Shown piece by piece: positions 19,074-27,828 of a stretch of DNA of 64,000 nucleotides. Position 1 is the first letter of the stretch. Each line of letters starts with the position of its first letter. The position numbers and the translations under genes were made by a program. The notes under the pieces are model-generated. The model searched no databases. It was not told the origin of the DNA and was given only the letters and a program-made list of their open reading frames with translations. This DNA is from Curtobacterium flaccumfaciens pv. betae (lineage in GTDB: Bacteria; Actinomycetota; Actinomycetes; Actinomycetales; Microbacteriaceae): contig NZ_JAPJDC010000001.1 in assembly GCF_026241855.1 (NCBI RefSeq), positions 2,108,001 to 2,172,000 of the forward strand, in the 5' to 3' direction.

Positions 19074-22000
19074 ATGACCATCGGCACCGGGAACGCGCAG
19101 CTCGAACTCGCCCGCGGCGGCGACGCACCCGCCCCACGGACCCTGTTCGACGTCCTGGCGGCGACCGCGGCGACCCACCCGGACGCAACCGCCCTCGAGG
19201 ACCCCGCCGGCAGCGTCGACTACGCCGCCCTGCTCGACCTCGTGCGCGCGCAGGCCGACGACCTGGCCCGCCGCGGTGTCCGACGGGGCGACCGGGTCGG
19301 GGTGCGGATCCCCTCCGGCGGGCGTGACCTGTACCTGTCGATCCTCGCCGTCCTCGCCGCCGGAGCCGCGTACGTGCCCGTCGATGCCGACGACCCCGAG
19401 GAGCGCGCCACCCTGGTGTTCGGCGAGGCCGGTGTCGTCGGGGTGATCGGCGCGGGCGGTGTCCTGCGTGACCGCAACGGCACGGAGCTGCCGGTGACGG
19501 ACCCTGCGGCGAGCGCCGAACTCCCCCGGGAGACCGACGACGCGTGGATCATCTTCACGTCCGGGTCGACCGGGGTGCCGAAGGGTGTGGCGGTCACGCA
19601 CCGCAGTGCTGCGGCGTTCGTGGACGCCGAGGCGCGGATGTTCCTGCAGGCGGCGCCGATCGGTCCGGGTGACCGGGTGCTGGCGGGGCTGAGCGTGGCG
19701 TTCGACGCGTCGTGCGAGGAGATGTGGTTGGCGTGGGGGCACGGTGCCGCGTTGGTGCCGGCGCCCCGGTCGTTGGTGCGGACGGGGGTGGACCTGGGGC
19801 CGTGGCTGATCGCGCACACGATCACGGTGGTGTCGACGGTGCCGACGCTGGCGGCATTGTGGCCGGACGATGCGCTGGAGCAGGTGCGGCTGGTGATCTT
19901 CGGTGGTGAGGCGTGCCCGCCGGAGTTGGCGGCGCGCATCGCGAGTCGTGACCGTGAGGTGTGGAACACGTACGGGCCGACCGAGGCGACGGTGGTGGCG
20001 TGCGGGTCCCTGCTCGACGGGAGCCAGCCGATCCGGATCGGGTTGCCGCTGGACGGGTGGGACCTCGCCGTGGTGGACGGTGCCGGACAACGGGTGGAGC
20101 CGGGCGGCGTCGGTGAGCTCGTGATCGGCGGGGTCGGGCTGGGGCGGTACCTCGACCCGGCGAAGGACGCGGAGAAGTACGCGCCGTTCCCGGAGCTCGG
20201 GTGGGAGCGGGCGTACCGGAGCGGGGACCTGGTGCGGTACGAGCCCGAGGGGCTGGTGTTCCAGGGGCGTGCGGACGACCAGGTGAAGCTCGGTGGCCGG
20301 CGGATCGAGCTCGGGGAGATCGATGCGGCGCTGCAGGCCCTGGACGACGTGGCGGGTGGTGCCGCGGTGGTGCAGCGGACCCCGGCGGGCAACCAGGTGC
20401 TGGTCGGGTACGTGGCCCCGGTGGCCGGGGCGACGGTGGACGTGGCCGCGGCGAACGCCCGGTTGCGGCAGGAGCTGCCGGCGGCGCTGGTGCCGTTGGT
20501 GGCCGTGGTGGAGTCGCTGCCGACGCGGACGTCGGGCAAGGTCGACCGTGCGGCGCTGCCGTGGCCGTTGCCGGGCGCCTCGGACGCGGCGATGCTGCCG
20601 GACACGGTGGCGTGGATCGCCGAGCGGTGGTCGGCGATCCTGGGGGTGCCGGTGGCGAGCGTCGACGACGACTTCTTCGCGCACGGCGGTGGGTCGTTGA
20701 CGGCGGCGCAGCTGGTGTCGGCCATCCGGGAGCGGTTCCCGACGACGACGGTGGCGGACGTGTACGACCACCCGCGGATCGGGGCGTTGGCGGCGGCGCT
20801 GGACGAGTCCGGCCCGGTTGAGGCGTCGTCGCGTGACGTCACGCCGGTGCCTCCGGCGACGGGGTTGCTGATGACGCTGCTCGGGCTGCCGGTGCAGGTG
20901 CTCCGGGGGTTGCGGGTGCTGACGTGGACGGCCCTGGTGGCTGCGGTGCTGCACGCGACGACGCTGCCGTTCCTGCCGGTGCTGCCCTGGCCGGTGCTGG
21001 TGCTGGCGCTCCTGGTGTTCGTGACGCCGATCGGCAAGATGGCGCTGACGGTGGTGCTGGCGCGGCTGCTGCTCGCCGGGGTCCGGCCGGGGTCGTACCC
21101 CCGCGGTGGTTCGGTGCACCTGCGGGTGTGGTTGGCCGAGCGCATCGCCGAGGCGGTCGACGGCCCGTCGACGGCGGGTGCCCCGTGGATCAGCTACTAC
21201 GCCCGGGCGCTCGGTGCGCGGATCGGCCGGGACGTCGACCTGCACACGTTGCCGCCGGTGACGGGGATGCTCACGATCGGCAAGCGTGCGTCGATCGAGC
21301 CCGAGGTCGACCTGGCCGGGCACTGGCTCGACGGCGACGTGTTCCACCTGGGGCACGTCCGTGTCGACGAGGACGCCGTGGTGCGCAGCCGGACGACGCT
21401 GCTGCCGGGGGCGCACGTCGGTGCGGGTGCCGAGATCACGGCGGGTTCCGCCGTCGGCGGCCCGGTGCCCGCTGGCGAACGCTGGGCGGGGGCACCGGCG
21501 GAGCGCACCGGGTCGGCTCGTGACGACCGGGAGGCCCGTCCCGCGACCCGTCGACGCTGGCTGCTGGCGTACGGGGCCGGGTCCCTGGCCGTGGCCGGGT
21601 TGCCGGTGGTCGGTGTCGCGGTCGGACTGCTGGTCGCCTTCGCCCTGGTCGGGCGGGCGTCGACCCTGGGCGACGCGCTGCTCCGTGCGCTGGTGACGGT
21701 CCCCCTGGCGACGGTCGTCGCCGGTGCGGTGTACGCGCTGCTGGTGGTGGTCGCGGTGCGGCTGCTCGGCATCGGGCTGCACGAGGGGCGGCACCCGGTG
21801 CGCTCCCGGATCGGCTGGCAGGTGTGGTCGACCGAGCGGGTGCTCGACGCGGCGCGCACCCTGCTGTTCCCGCTGTACGCCTCGCTCGTGACGCCGGTGT
21901 GGCTGCGGCTGCTCGGTGCCCGGGTCGGTCGGGACACCGAGATCTCGACGGTGCTGCTCATCCCGGCGTTGACGCAGATCGCGTCGGGGGCGTTCCTGGC

Positions 22001-22970
22001 CGACGACACGATGGTGGCGACGTACGAGCTCGGCGGCGGTCGGGTGCGGATCGGTCGTTCGAAGGTCGGCCGTCGTGCGTTCCTCGGCAACAGCGGGATG
22101 ACGGGTGCCGGACGCTCGGTGCCGCGCGAGGCCCTGGTGGCGGTGCTGTCCGCGGTGCCGAAGAAGGCCAAGCGCGGGTCGTCGTGGCTCGGGTCGCCCC
22201 CGGTGCGGCTGCGGCGTGCGGCGACGGAGTTCGACGAGGCGCGCACGTTCCGCCCGTCCAGGCGGCTCAAGGTCGCCCGCGGCTGCTGGGAGCTGCTGCG
22301 CCTGGTGGCCCCGATGGTCTCCGCGGCCATCGCGCTCGGCGTGGCCGGAGCCCTGCTGGCGCTGTGGTCGGCCGTCGGGATCGGGTGGACGGTGCTGCTC
22401 GCCGGGCCGGTGCTCATCGCCGCCGGTGCCGTCGCCGCCGTGGTGTCGACGATCGCGAAGTGGGCGTTCGTCGGCCGGATCACCGCCCGGGAGCACCCGC
22501 TGTGGTCGTCGTTCGTGTGGCGCAACGAGGTGCAGGACACCTTCGTCGAGACCGTCGCGCGCCCCTGGTTCGCCGAGCAGGCCACCGGCACCCCCGCGCT
22601 GGCCGTCTGGCTGCGGAGCCTCGGTGCGACGATCGGCCGCGGCACCTGGCTCGAGACGTACTGGCTGCCCGAGGCCGACCTGGTCACCATCGGCTCCGGG
22701 GCGTCGGTGGCGCGGGGCACGGTCGTGCAGACGCACCTGTTCCACGACCGCGTGATGCAGCTCGACACCGTCCGGATCGACGCGGGTGCGACGCTCGGGC
22801 CGCACAGCGTGGTCCTGCCGGCGGCCGGCATCGGTGCCGGGGCGACCGTCGGGCCGTCCTCCCTCGTGATGCGCGGTGAGCAGGTACCGACGGGCTCCCG
22901 CTGGTCCGGCAACCCGATCGCTCCGTGGACATCCGCAGCACCGTCGGTGACCGCCCCACCGGCGCCATGA
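19074..22970 (+). CDS. Pls/PosA-type membrane nonribosomal peptide synthetase
   Basis: A 1298-residue single-module NRPS of the kind represented by epsilon-poly-L-lysine synthetase. Adenylation domain, about residues 1-500: A3 IFTSGSTGVPKGVAVTH, A5 NTYGPTEATV, A7 YRSGDLVRY, A8 GRADDQVKLGGRRIELGEID, A10 lysine in TRTSGKVDRAAL. A carrier domain follows with its phosphopantetheine serine in FFAHGGGSLTAAQ near 542. Then come three pairs of membrane segments (about 595-672, 829-905, 1075-1136) alternating with three hexapeptide-repeat-like soluble domains (e.g. GARIGRDVDLHTLPPVTGM). There is no classical condensation or thioesterase domain. In FDASCEEMW, Glu lies at the position of GrsA Trp239, which suits a basic amino acid (inference). 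The stop overlaps the start of the peptidase gene. Confidence 0.9.
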   Translation: MTIGTGNAQLELARGGDAPAPRTLFDVLAATAATHPDATALEDPAGSVDYAALLDLVRAQADDLARRGVRRGDRVGVRIPSGGRDLYLSILAVLAAGAAYVPVDADDPEERATLVFGEAGVVGVIGAGGVLRDRNGTELPVTDPAASAELPRETDDAWIIFTSGSTGVPKGVAVTHRSAAAFVDAEARMFLQAAPIGPGDRVLAGLSVAFDASCEEMWLAWGHGAALVPAPRSLVRTGVDLGPWLIAHTITVVSTVPTLAALWPDDALEQVRLVIFGGEACPPELAARIASRDREVWNTYGPTEATVVACGSLLDGSQPIRIGLPLDGWDLAVVDGAGQRVEPGGVGELVIGGVGLGRYLDPAKDAEKYAPFPELGWERAYRSGDLVRYEPEGLVFQGRADDQVKLGGRRIELGEIDAALQALDDVAGGAAVVQRTPAGNQVLVGYVAPVAGATVDVAAANARLRQELPAALVPLVAVVESLPTRTSGKVDRAALPWPLPGASDAAMLPDTVAWIAERWSAILGVPVASVDDDFFAHGGGSLTAAQLVSAIRERFPTTTVADVYDHPRIGALAAALDESGPVEASSRDVTPVPPATGLLMTLLGLPVQVLRGLRVLTWTALVAAVLHATTLPFLPVLPWPVLVLALLVFVTPIGKMALTVVLARLLLAGVRPGSYPRGGSVHLRVWLAERIAEAVDGPSTAGAPWISYYARALGARIGRDVDLHTLPPVTGMLTIGKRASIEPEVDLAGHWLDGDVFHLGHVRVDEDAVVRSRTTLLPGAHVGAGAEITAGSAVGGPVPAGERWAGAPAERTGSARDDREARPATRRRWLLAYGAGSLAVAGLPVVGVAVGLLVAFALVGRASTLGDALLRALVTVPLATVVAGAVYALLVVVAVRLLGIGLHEGRHPVRSRIGWQVWSTERVLDAARTLLFPLYASLVTPVWLRLLGARVGRDTEISTVLLIPALTQIASGAFLADDTMVATYELGGGRVRIGRSKVGRRAFLGNSGMTGAGRSVPREALVAVLSAVPKKAKRGSSWLGSPPVRLRRAATEFDEARTFRPSRRLKVARGCWELLRLVAPMVSAAIALGVAGALLALWSAVGIGWTVLLAGPVLIAAGAVAAVVSTIAKWAFVGRITAREHPLWSSFVWRNEVQDTFVETVARPWFAEQATGTPALAVWLRSLGATIGRGTWLETYWLPEADLVTIGSGASVARGTVVQTHLFHDRVMQLDTVRIDAGATLGPHSVVLPAAGIGAGATVGPSSLVMRGEQVPTGSRWSGNPIAPWTSAAPSVTAPPAP

Positions 22971-24313
22971 GGTTGACTGTCCCCGTGCCCTCCGATCCCG
23001 CTGCAGACCCGTACACCCCGCACAGCGGCGACCGACGGTGGAGCGCCGAGCACTACGAGCTCCGTCTCGACTACCGCGTCGCCACGAACCGCCTGGACGG
23101 CACCGCCACGATCACCGCGCGTGCCCTCGAGCCGCTCGACAGGGTCGTGATCGACCTGCACGGGCTCACGGTCGACCGGGTCGACGTCGACGGACGCCGG
23201 GCGAAGAAGGTCTCGACCGCGACGCACAAGGTGACGGTCACCCCGGCCGACCCGATCGCCGCCGACACCGTGTTCAGCGTGCACCTGCGGTACCGCGGCA
23301 CCCCGCACCCCGTCCGGAGCGCGTGGGGACAGCTCGGCTGGGAAGAACTGTCCGACGGTGTCATCGTCGCCGCGCAGCCCACGGGAGCGCCGTCGTGGTT
23401 CCCGTGCAACGACCGCCCCGACGACAAGGCCACGTACCGGATCGAGATCGCGGCCGAGGCGGCGTACGACGTCCTGGCGAACGGGGAGCTGCTCGCCAAG
23501 GAGCGCGACCGCGTCGGCACCCGCTGGACCTACGCCACCACCGAGCCGATGGCGACCTACCTGGCGACCGTCCAGATCGGCCGGTACCGCACCACGAAGC
23601 TGCGCACGAGCGGGGTCCCCGTCACGCTGCACCACCCCGCCGACCTCGCCGCCGCCGCGAAGACCGACTTCGGCCAGGTGCCGGAGATGCTCGCGCTGTT
23701 CGGTGACCGGTTCGGCCCGTACCCGTTCGCGGCGTACGGCGTCGTGGTGACCGACGACGACCTGGAGATCCCGCTCGAGGCCCACGGCCTGGCGGTGTTC
23801 GGCCGGAACCACGTCGACGGCGAACACGGCACCGACCGCCTCATCGCCCACGAGCTCGCCCACCAGTGGTTCGGCAACTCCGTCACGGTCACCCGGTGGC
23901 AGGACATCTGGCTGCACGAGGGGTTCGCCTGCTACGCCGAGTGGCTGTGGTCCGAGGACCGCGGGGACGACACCGCCGACCAGCTGGCCGAGCGGTACCG
24001 GCAGGCGCTGCTCGAGCAGCCGGAGGACCTGGTGGTCGGTGACCCGGGCGCGAAGGACATGTTCGACGACCGCGTCTACAAGCGCGGCGCCCTCGCCCTG
24101 CACGCCGTCCGCCGCACGATCGGCGACGACGCCTTCTTCACCGGGCTGCGGAGCATCACCGAGCGGCACCGGCACGGATCCGTCACCGTGCCCGACGTGC
24201 TCCGTGCGTTCGCGGACGCCACCGGCCGGTCCGTCGCGGACGTCCTGGCGGTGACCGGACCCTGGATCGACGAGGCCTCGGTGCCGGCGCTGCCGGCGCC
24301 GCGCGTCGACTAG
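22967..24313 (+). CDS. M1-family zinc metallopeptidase (aminopeptidase)
   Basis: A 448-residue gluzincin. The zinc site is complete: HELAHQWFGN with the second glutamate in WLHEGFACYAEW (HExxH-x18-E). The substrate/exopeptidase segment, GAMEN in classical M1 enzymes, is altered here to a region reading LEIPLEAHGLAVF, so N-terminal amine recognition may differ. The N-terminal beta domain (YELRLDYRVATNRLDGTATI) is present, and the C-terminal ARM-like domain is missing, making a short form. No signal peptide is seen. ATG 22967 overlaps the NRPS stop (ATGA), so the two proteins are made together; trimming or turnover of the NRPS product is a reasonable role, not a proven one. Confidence 0.92.
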   Translation: MRLTVPVPSDPAADPYTPHSGDRRWSAEHYELRLDYRVATNRLDGTATITARALEPLDRVVIDLHGLTVDRVDVDGRRAKKVSTATHKVTVTPADPIAADTVFSVHLRYRGTPHPVRSAWGQLGWEELSDGVIVAAQPTGAPSWFPCNDRPDDKATYRIEIAAEAAYDVLANGELLAKERDRVGTRWTYATTEPMATYLATVQIGRYRTTKLRTSGVPVTLHHPADLAAAAKTDFGQVPEMLALFGDRFGPYPFAAYGVVVTDDDLEIPLEAHGLAVFGRNHVDGEHGTDRLIAHELAHQWFGNSVTVTRWQDIWLHEGFACYAEWLWSEDRGDDTADQLAERYRQALLEQPEDLVVGDPGAKDMFDDRVYKRGALALHAVRRTIGDDAFFTGLRSITERHRHGSVTVPDVLRAFADATGRSVADVLAVTGPWIDEASVPALPAPRVD

Positions 24314-24405
24314 CGGGCTCCCGCCGCGCACGACGACCAGCTCGCCGTGCAATATCGTCGAACGGGGCGGCCGTTGGTGAGCGGCCGGTGAAGGGGGACA
24401 CGCTC

Positions 24406-27400
24406 GTGAGGCAGACCAAGGCGGGACGGGCTGACAGCGTCGTCGAGTTCTGGCGGATGTTGGAGCTGTTTAGCCCGCAACCGATACCGAAACGCCGTGG
24501 CCCGGGTGTCTCGGAGTGGACTCCAGGCAAGCGTCTCCCGTGGGAGTCCCGCCCTGACGATGATCGGGACCTGGTCCAGCACCACGTCGTCTACCTCGGT
24601 CCCTACCCACTCGCAGGCATCTACGACTGGCTGCATCAGGCGTTCTCCGACGCTCAGGATGCCTTCGATTCACAGCCACCCGGGGAGAGCGCTTGCGCGG
24701 CACTCGTGGTCGACGAACACGGATCACTGGTACCAGGCTCGCCGACACTGTCGTCAGCGCTCTGGGCCGTCGGACGTATCAGGGCCGGCGACGATCGGCC
24801 ATCGGAGTGGGTCGAGGCGTTCTCGCCGGCCGCGGAGCAGTTCACGGAACGCGTGACGGATCTCGTCGGCGAGGATGAGGACGACGGAACCACGCCGATC
24901 ATCGGCGCCACGGCGATGCGCGAACTCCTCGAGGCCGCACATGCGAGTGCCGGCGTCACCGGACTCTCACGACTTGCAGGGCAGGACGTCCGTATCCGAA
25001 GTGTGCCGGTGAAGCGGGCAGCGCCGGACCAAACGGTCGACTCCGACTTCCTCAACAGTTTCTTCCTCGGAGACCTCACCGTCGTCCGGAATGCGGTGGA
25101 CGCTGGTGACGTCGGGGCAGCGCTCAGGTCGTACCTCACACCAGACGGCGCAGTGGACGAGGAGTCGCGACACGACGTAGCGGCCGATGTCCAGGCCGAG
25201 AACGACCTGCTGGGTCCCTCGAAGATCCCACTCGGCCGGTGGCCGGCGTCGGCGACACACCACCTTGCGCGCAGTCAGCAGTTCGCCGTCAACCATCTGT
25301 TCGACGCTCTCGGGGACACAGGCGGAACCCGCGGTGTGAACGGCCCGCCGGGCACCGGGAAGACCACGATGCTCAGGGACGTCCTGGCGGGCAACGTCGT
25401 CGAGCGGGCCCGAACGCTCTCCCGCTTGCCAGACCCGAGTGCTGCTTTCTCACCGACCACGCACAGGTGGACGGCAGACCAGTACACCATGAGCGTTCCC
25501 GCCCTGATCCCGAGTCTCACCGGGTACGAGATGGTCGTGACGTCCGCGAACAACGCCGCCGTCGAGAACGTCTCCGAAGAACTCCCGTCGAGCGATGCCC
25601 TCGGCGAAGAGTTCGGAGACGCTGAGTACTTCGCGGACATCGCCACTTCCCTGCTGGACAAGCGGAAGGCGCCCGACAAGGATCCGCAGGCGTGGGGCCT
25701 CGTCGCCGCGAAACTCGGGAACAAGAAGAACCGGGGGCGATTCCACTCTGCATTCTGGTTCGGCGCCCGTGACGGCTCACGTCCCGGGCTCCAGGACATC
25801 CTGAAAGCGGTCAAGAACGGTGAGCGTGAACCGGCCGACTGGGCTCGGGCTCGCGAGGAGTTCAAAGCCGCTGAAGGCCTCGTCCAACGGCTCCTCGAGG
25901 AACGAGCCGCGGCAGCCCGACGGATCGCCGATCTCGAGTCCACGACTGCTTCCCTCCGCAGCCTCCGCGACCAGGAAGAGCGATCGCTGCACCAGCTCCG
26001 GCGCGCGCGGACAGCAGTTGCGGAACGGCAAGCCGTTCTCGAAGCTGCGCAACGACGTCAGTCCGAAGTGCAGCAGCGTCTGTATTCAATCATCGCGTTG
26101 CGTCCCGGTTGGGTGGAGGCACTCCTGACTCTCGGAAGGGCACCACGCGAGTGGCGAAGTCAGGTCACTCCCGTGATGGCGGAGCAGACGCAACGTCGAC
26201 GGGAAGTGGGGTTCGCCGACGTTGAGTACGCAAGTGCACAGCACACCGCCACGGTCTCTGACGAGCAACTCGGGGCAGTCCGCACCGCCATGGCGGATAC
26301 GCAGACGACCGCCGACTCCCTCGCCTCCCTCTGTTCCGAGGATCGCACCCGGTACGGAGACGCGTACCCGCTCGACGACACCTCCGTGGACCGCTTCCAC
26401 ACGCGAGCACCGTGGCTCGACCCCGAGCTCGACCGTGCACGCTCGATGCTCTTCCTCCAGGCTCTGCGGCTGCATCGGGCCTGGTTGGAGAACACTGTCG
26501 ACAAGACGCTGCCAGGGTTGCGCGCCGCCGTGTCGGTCGTCGCCGGAAGCGCACCAGCGGGGCTTTCACCAGAAGCCGCGAAGGCTGCCTGGCAGCTCTT
26601 CTTCATGGTGGTCCCGATGGTGTCGACCACGTTCGCGTCGATCAGTCGGATGTTCGGTGCACTCGGATCGGAAGCCCTCGGCTGGCTGCTCATCGACGAA
26701 GCGGGACAGGCCTGTCCTCAGTACGCGGTCGGGGCCATCTGGCGTGCACGGCGAGTACTCGCAGTAGGTGATCCGTTGCAGCTCACGCCCGTGGTCACGA
26801 TGCCGGCCAAGGCACAGCGTGACATCGCCACCGCGTTCGGCCTGACCTCCCTGTGGATTCCACCCGCAGCCTCGGTGCAGACGCTCGCAGATCGGGTCTC
26901 ACCGTTCGGCACCACCTTGGCCGTCGGAGACGACGACAAATGGGTCGCGGCGCCCCTCCGCGTGCACCGGCGGTGTGACGACCCGATGTTCTCGTTGTGC
27001 AATCGGATCGCGTACGGCGGCCTCATGGTGAGCGCTGTCCACCGTTCACTCAAGGGTCCTAGCGGTCCCGATCGCTTCGACGGCACGGCCGGCCCGATCA
27101 TGGCGAGCAGCTACTGGGCGGACACCCCCGCAGAGACTCCTGGTTCGCATCTGCAGGAGCGAGAGTTCGAGCGCCTCGGGCTTGCCATGGAGTACCTGCA
27201 GACGCACGGCGTCGACGCACACGAAGTCATCGCGGTCTCACCCTTCCGCGCCGTCGCGAATCGTCTCGAGAGCTTTTCGAGGGACTACCCCGGTATGCAT
27301 GGTGGGACCGTGCACACCGCCCAGGGCCGCGAGGCTGAGGTCGTGTTCCTCGTGCTCGGAGGCGATCCTGATGCACCCGGCGCGAAGGCGTGGGCATCGG

Positions 27401-27522
27401 AATCGGTGAACCTCGTGAACGTCGCCGTCAGCAGAGCAAAGCGGCGGCTGTACGTCATCGGTGATCGTACTGCGTGGGCCGAGTTCCCGTTCTTCCGCGA
27501 CCTCGCCGCCTCGCTCGGCTAG
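24406..27522 (+). CDS. Large SF1 (UPF1/DNA2-like) helicase with split motor and coiled-coil insert
   Basis: A 1038-residue protein. A novel N-terminal region (about 1-300) precedes Walker A NGPPGTGKTTMLRD near 314. A roughly 440-residue insertion follows, with a Q/R/E-rich coiled coil at about 480-630. Then come motif II LLIDEAGQACPQYAVG near 761, motif III GDPLQLTPVV near 787, HRRCDDPMF, TVHTAQGREAEVV (motif V) and NVAVSRAKRRLYVIGD (motif VI). This is the SF1B helicase arrangement of the UPF1/DNA2/AAA_12 type. No nuclease domain is visible. GTG 24406 is favoured by AGGGGG eight bases upstream over GTG 24388. GC content and codon choice are visibly lower than in neighbours, suggesting transfer. 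Defence-type roles are common for such lone helicases but are unproven here. Confidence 0.88.
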   Translation: MRQTKAGRADSVVEFWRMLELFSPQPIPKRRGPGVSEWTPGKRLPWESRPDDDRDLVQHHVVYLGPYPLAGIYDWLHQAFSDAQDAFDSQPPGESACAALVVDEHGSLVPGSPTLSSALWAVGRIRAGDDRPSEWVEAFSPAAEQFTERVTDLVGEDEDDGTTPIIGATAMRELLEAAHASAGVTGLSRLAGQDVRIRSVPVKRAAPDQTVDSDFLNSFFLGDLTVVRNAVDAGDVGAALRSYLTPDGAVDEESRHDVAADVQAENDLLGPSKIPLGRWPASATHHLARSQQFAVNHLFDALGDTGGTRGVNGPPGTGKTTMLRDVLAGNVVERARTLSRLPDPSAAFSPTTHRWTADQYTMSVPALIPSLTGYEMVVTSANNAAVENVSEELPSSDALGEEFGDAEYFADIATSLLDKRKAPDKDPQAWGLVAAKLGNKKNRGRFHSAFWFGARDGSRPGLQDILKAVKNGEREPADWARAREEFKAAEGLVQRLLEERAAAARRIADLESTTASLRSLRDQEERSLHQLRRARTAVAERQAVLEAAQRRQSEVQQRLYSIIALRPGWVEALLTLGRAPREWRSQVTPVMAEQTQRRREVGFADVEYASAQHTATVSDEQLGAVRTAMADTQTTADSLASLCSEDRTRYGDAYPLDDTSVDRFHTRAPWLDPELDRARSMLFLQALRLHRAWLENTVDKTLPGLRAAVSVVAGSAPAGLSPEAAKAAWQLFFMVVPMVSTTFASISRMFGALGSEALGWLLIDEAGQACPQYAVGAIWRARRVLAVGDPLQLTPVVTMPAKAQRDIATAFGLTSLWIPPAASVQTLADRVSPFGTTLAVGDDDKWVAAPLRVHRRCDDPMFSLCNRIAYGGLMVSAVHRSLKGPSGPDRFDGTAGPIMASSYWADTPAETPGSHLQEREFERLGLAMEYLQTHGVDAHEVIAVSPFRAVANRLESFSRDYPGMHGGTVHTAQGREAEVVFLVLGGDPDAPGAKAWASESVNLVNVAVSRAKRRLYVIGDRTAWAEFPFFRDLAASLG

Positions 27523-27526
27523 CCCG

Positions 27527-27796
27527 TCAGGCGATGTCCGCGGAGTCCGCCGGGTCGCAGCTGACCTCGGACCACACCGCGTCGAGCGACAGTCCGACCA
27601 CGCCCGCGACCGACGCGATCGTCGAGAACGCCGGCGTCGCGATGCGGCCGGTCTCGATCTTCCGGAGCGTCTCCGGCGAGATCCCCGCGGCCAGGGCGGT
27701 GTCCACGATCGACCGCGGGCCACGGGCACGACGGAGCAGCGCACCGAGGCGACGACCGCGCGCGACCTCGTCGGGGCGGAGTGGGAGACGGACCAT
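27527..27796 (-). CDS. XRE-family HTH transcriptional regulator
   Basis: An 89-residue DNA-binding protein, essentially one Cro/CI-type helix-turn-helix domain: ARGRRLGALLRRARG, then STVDTALAAGISPETLRKIETGRIATPAFSTIASVA-like helices (residues IVDTALAAGIS and ETLRKIETGR form the HTH). The start is ATG 27796 (or GTG 27802). A minus-strand TACTAT lies just upstream, so the mRNA is probably leaderless. It is divergent from the methionine aminopeptidase gene with a palindrome ATACCGGTAT between them, a likely operator. It converges on the helicase gene with a 4-bp gap. Confidence 0.9.
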   Translation of the reverse strand: MVRLPLRPDEVARGRRLGALLRRARGPRSIVDTALAAGISPETLRKIETGRIATPAFSTIASVAGVVGLSLDAVWSEVSCDPADSADIA

Positions 27797-27808
27797 GACC
27801 ACATAGTA

Positions 27809-27818
27809 ATACCGGTAT
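27809..27818. promoter_or_regulatory. Candidate operator ATACCGGTAT in divergent XRE / map promoter region
   Basis: A perfect 10-bp palindrome lies in the roughly 30 bp between the XRE gene and the methionine aminopeptidase gene. It is flanked by TATGAT (27816-27821) facing map and TACTAT facing the XRE gene, both at -10 distance from the start codons. Autoregulation by the XRE protein is inferred. Confidence 0.5.
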
Positions 27819-27828
27819 GATCATCCGC

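Noticed and set aside
19032..22805. 1257-residue open frame antisense to the NRPS
   Set aside because: Arg/Pro/His-rich composition typical of the complementary strand of high-GC genes; no motifs, and the NRPS on the other strand is unmistakable. The same holds for other very long frames opposite rho, the ABC operon, metY and metX.
17732..24405. Integrated element using tRNA-Arg as attachment site
   Set aside because: No integrase, no direct repeat of the tRNA 3' end, and no phage or plasmid genes are seen between the tRNA and the lower-GC helicase.
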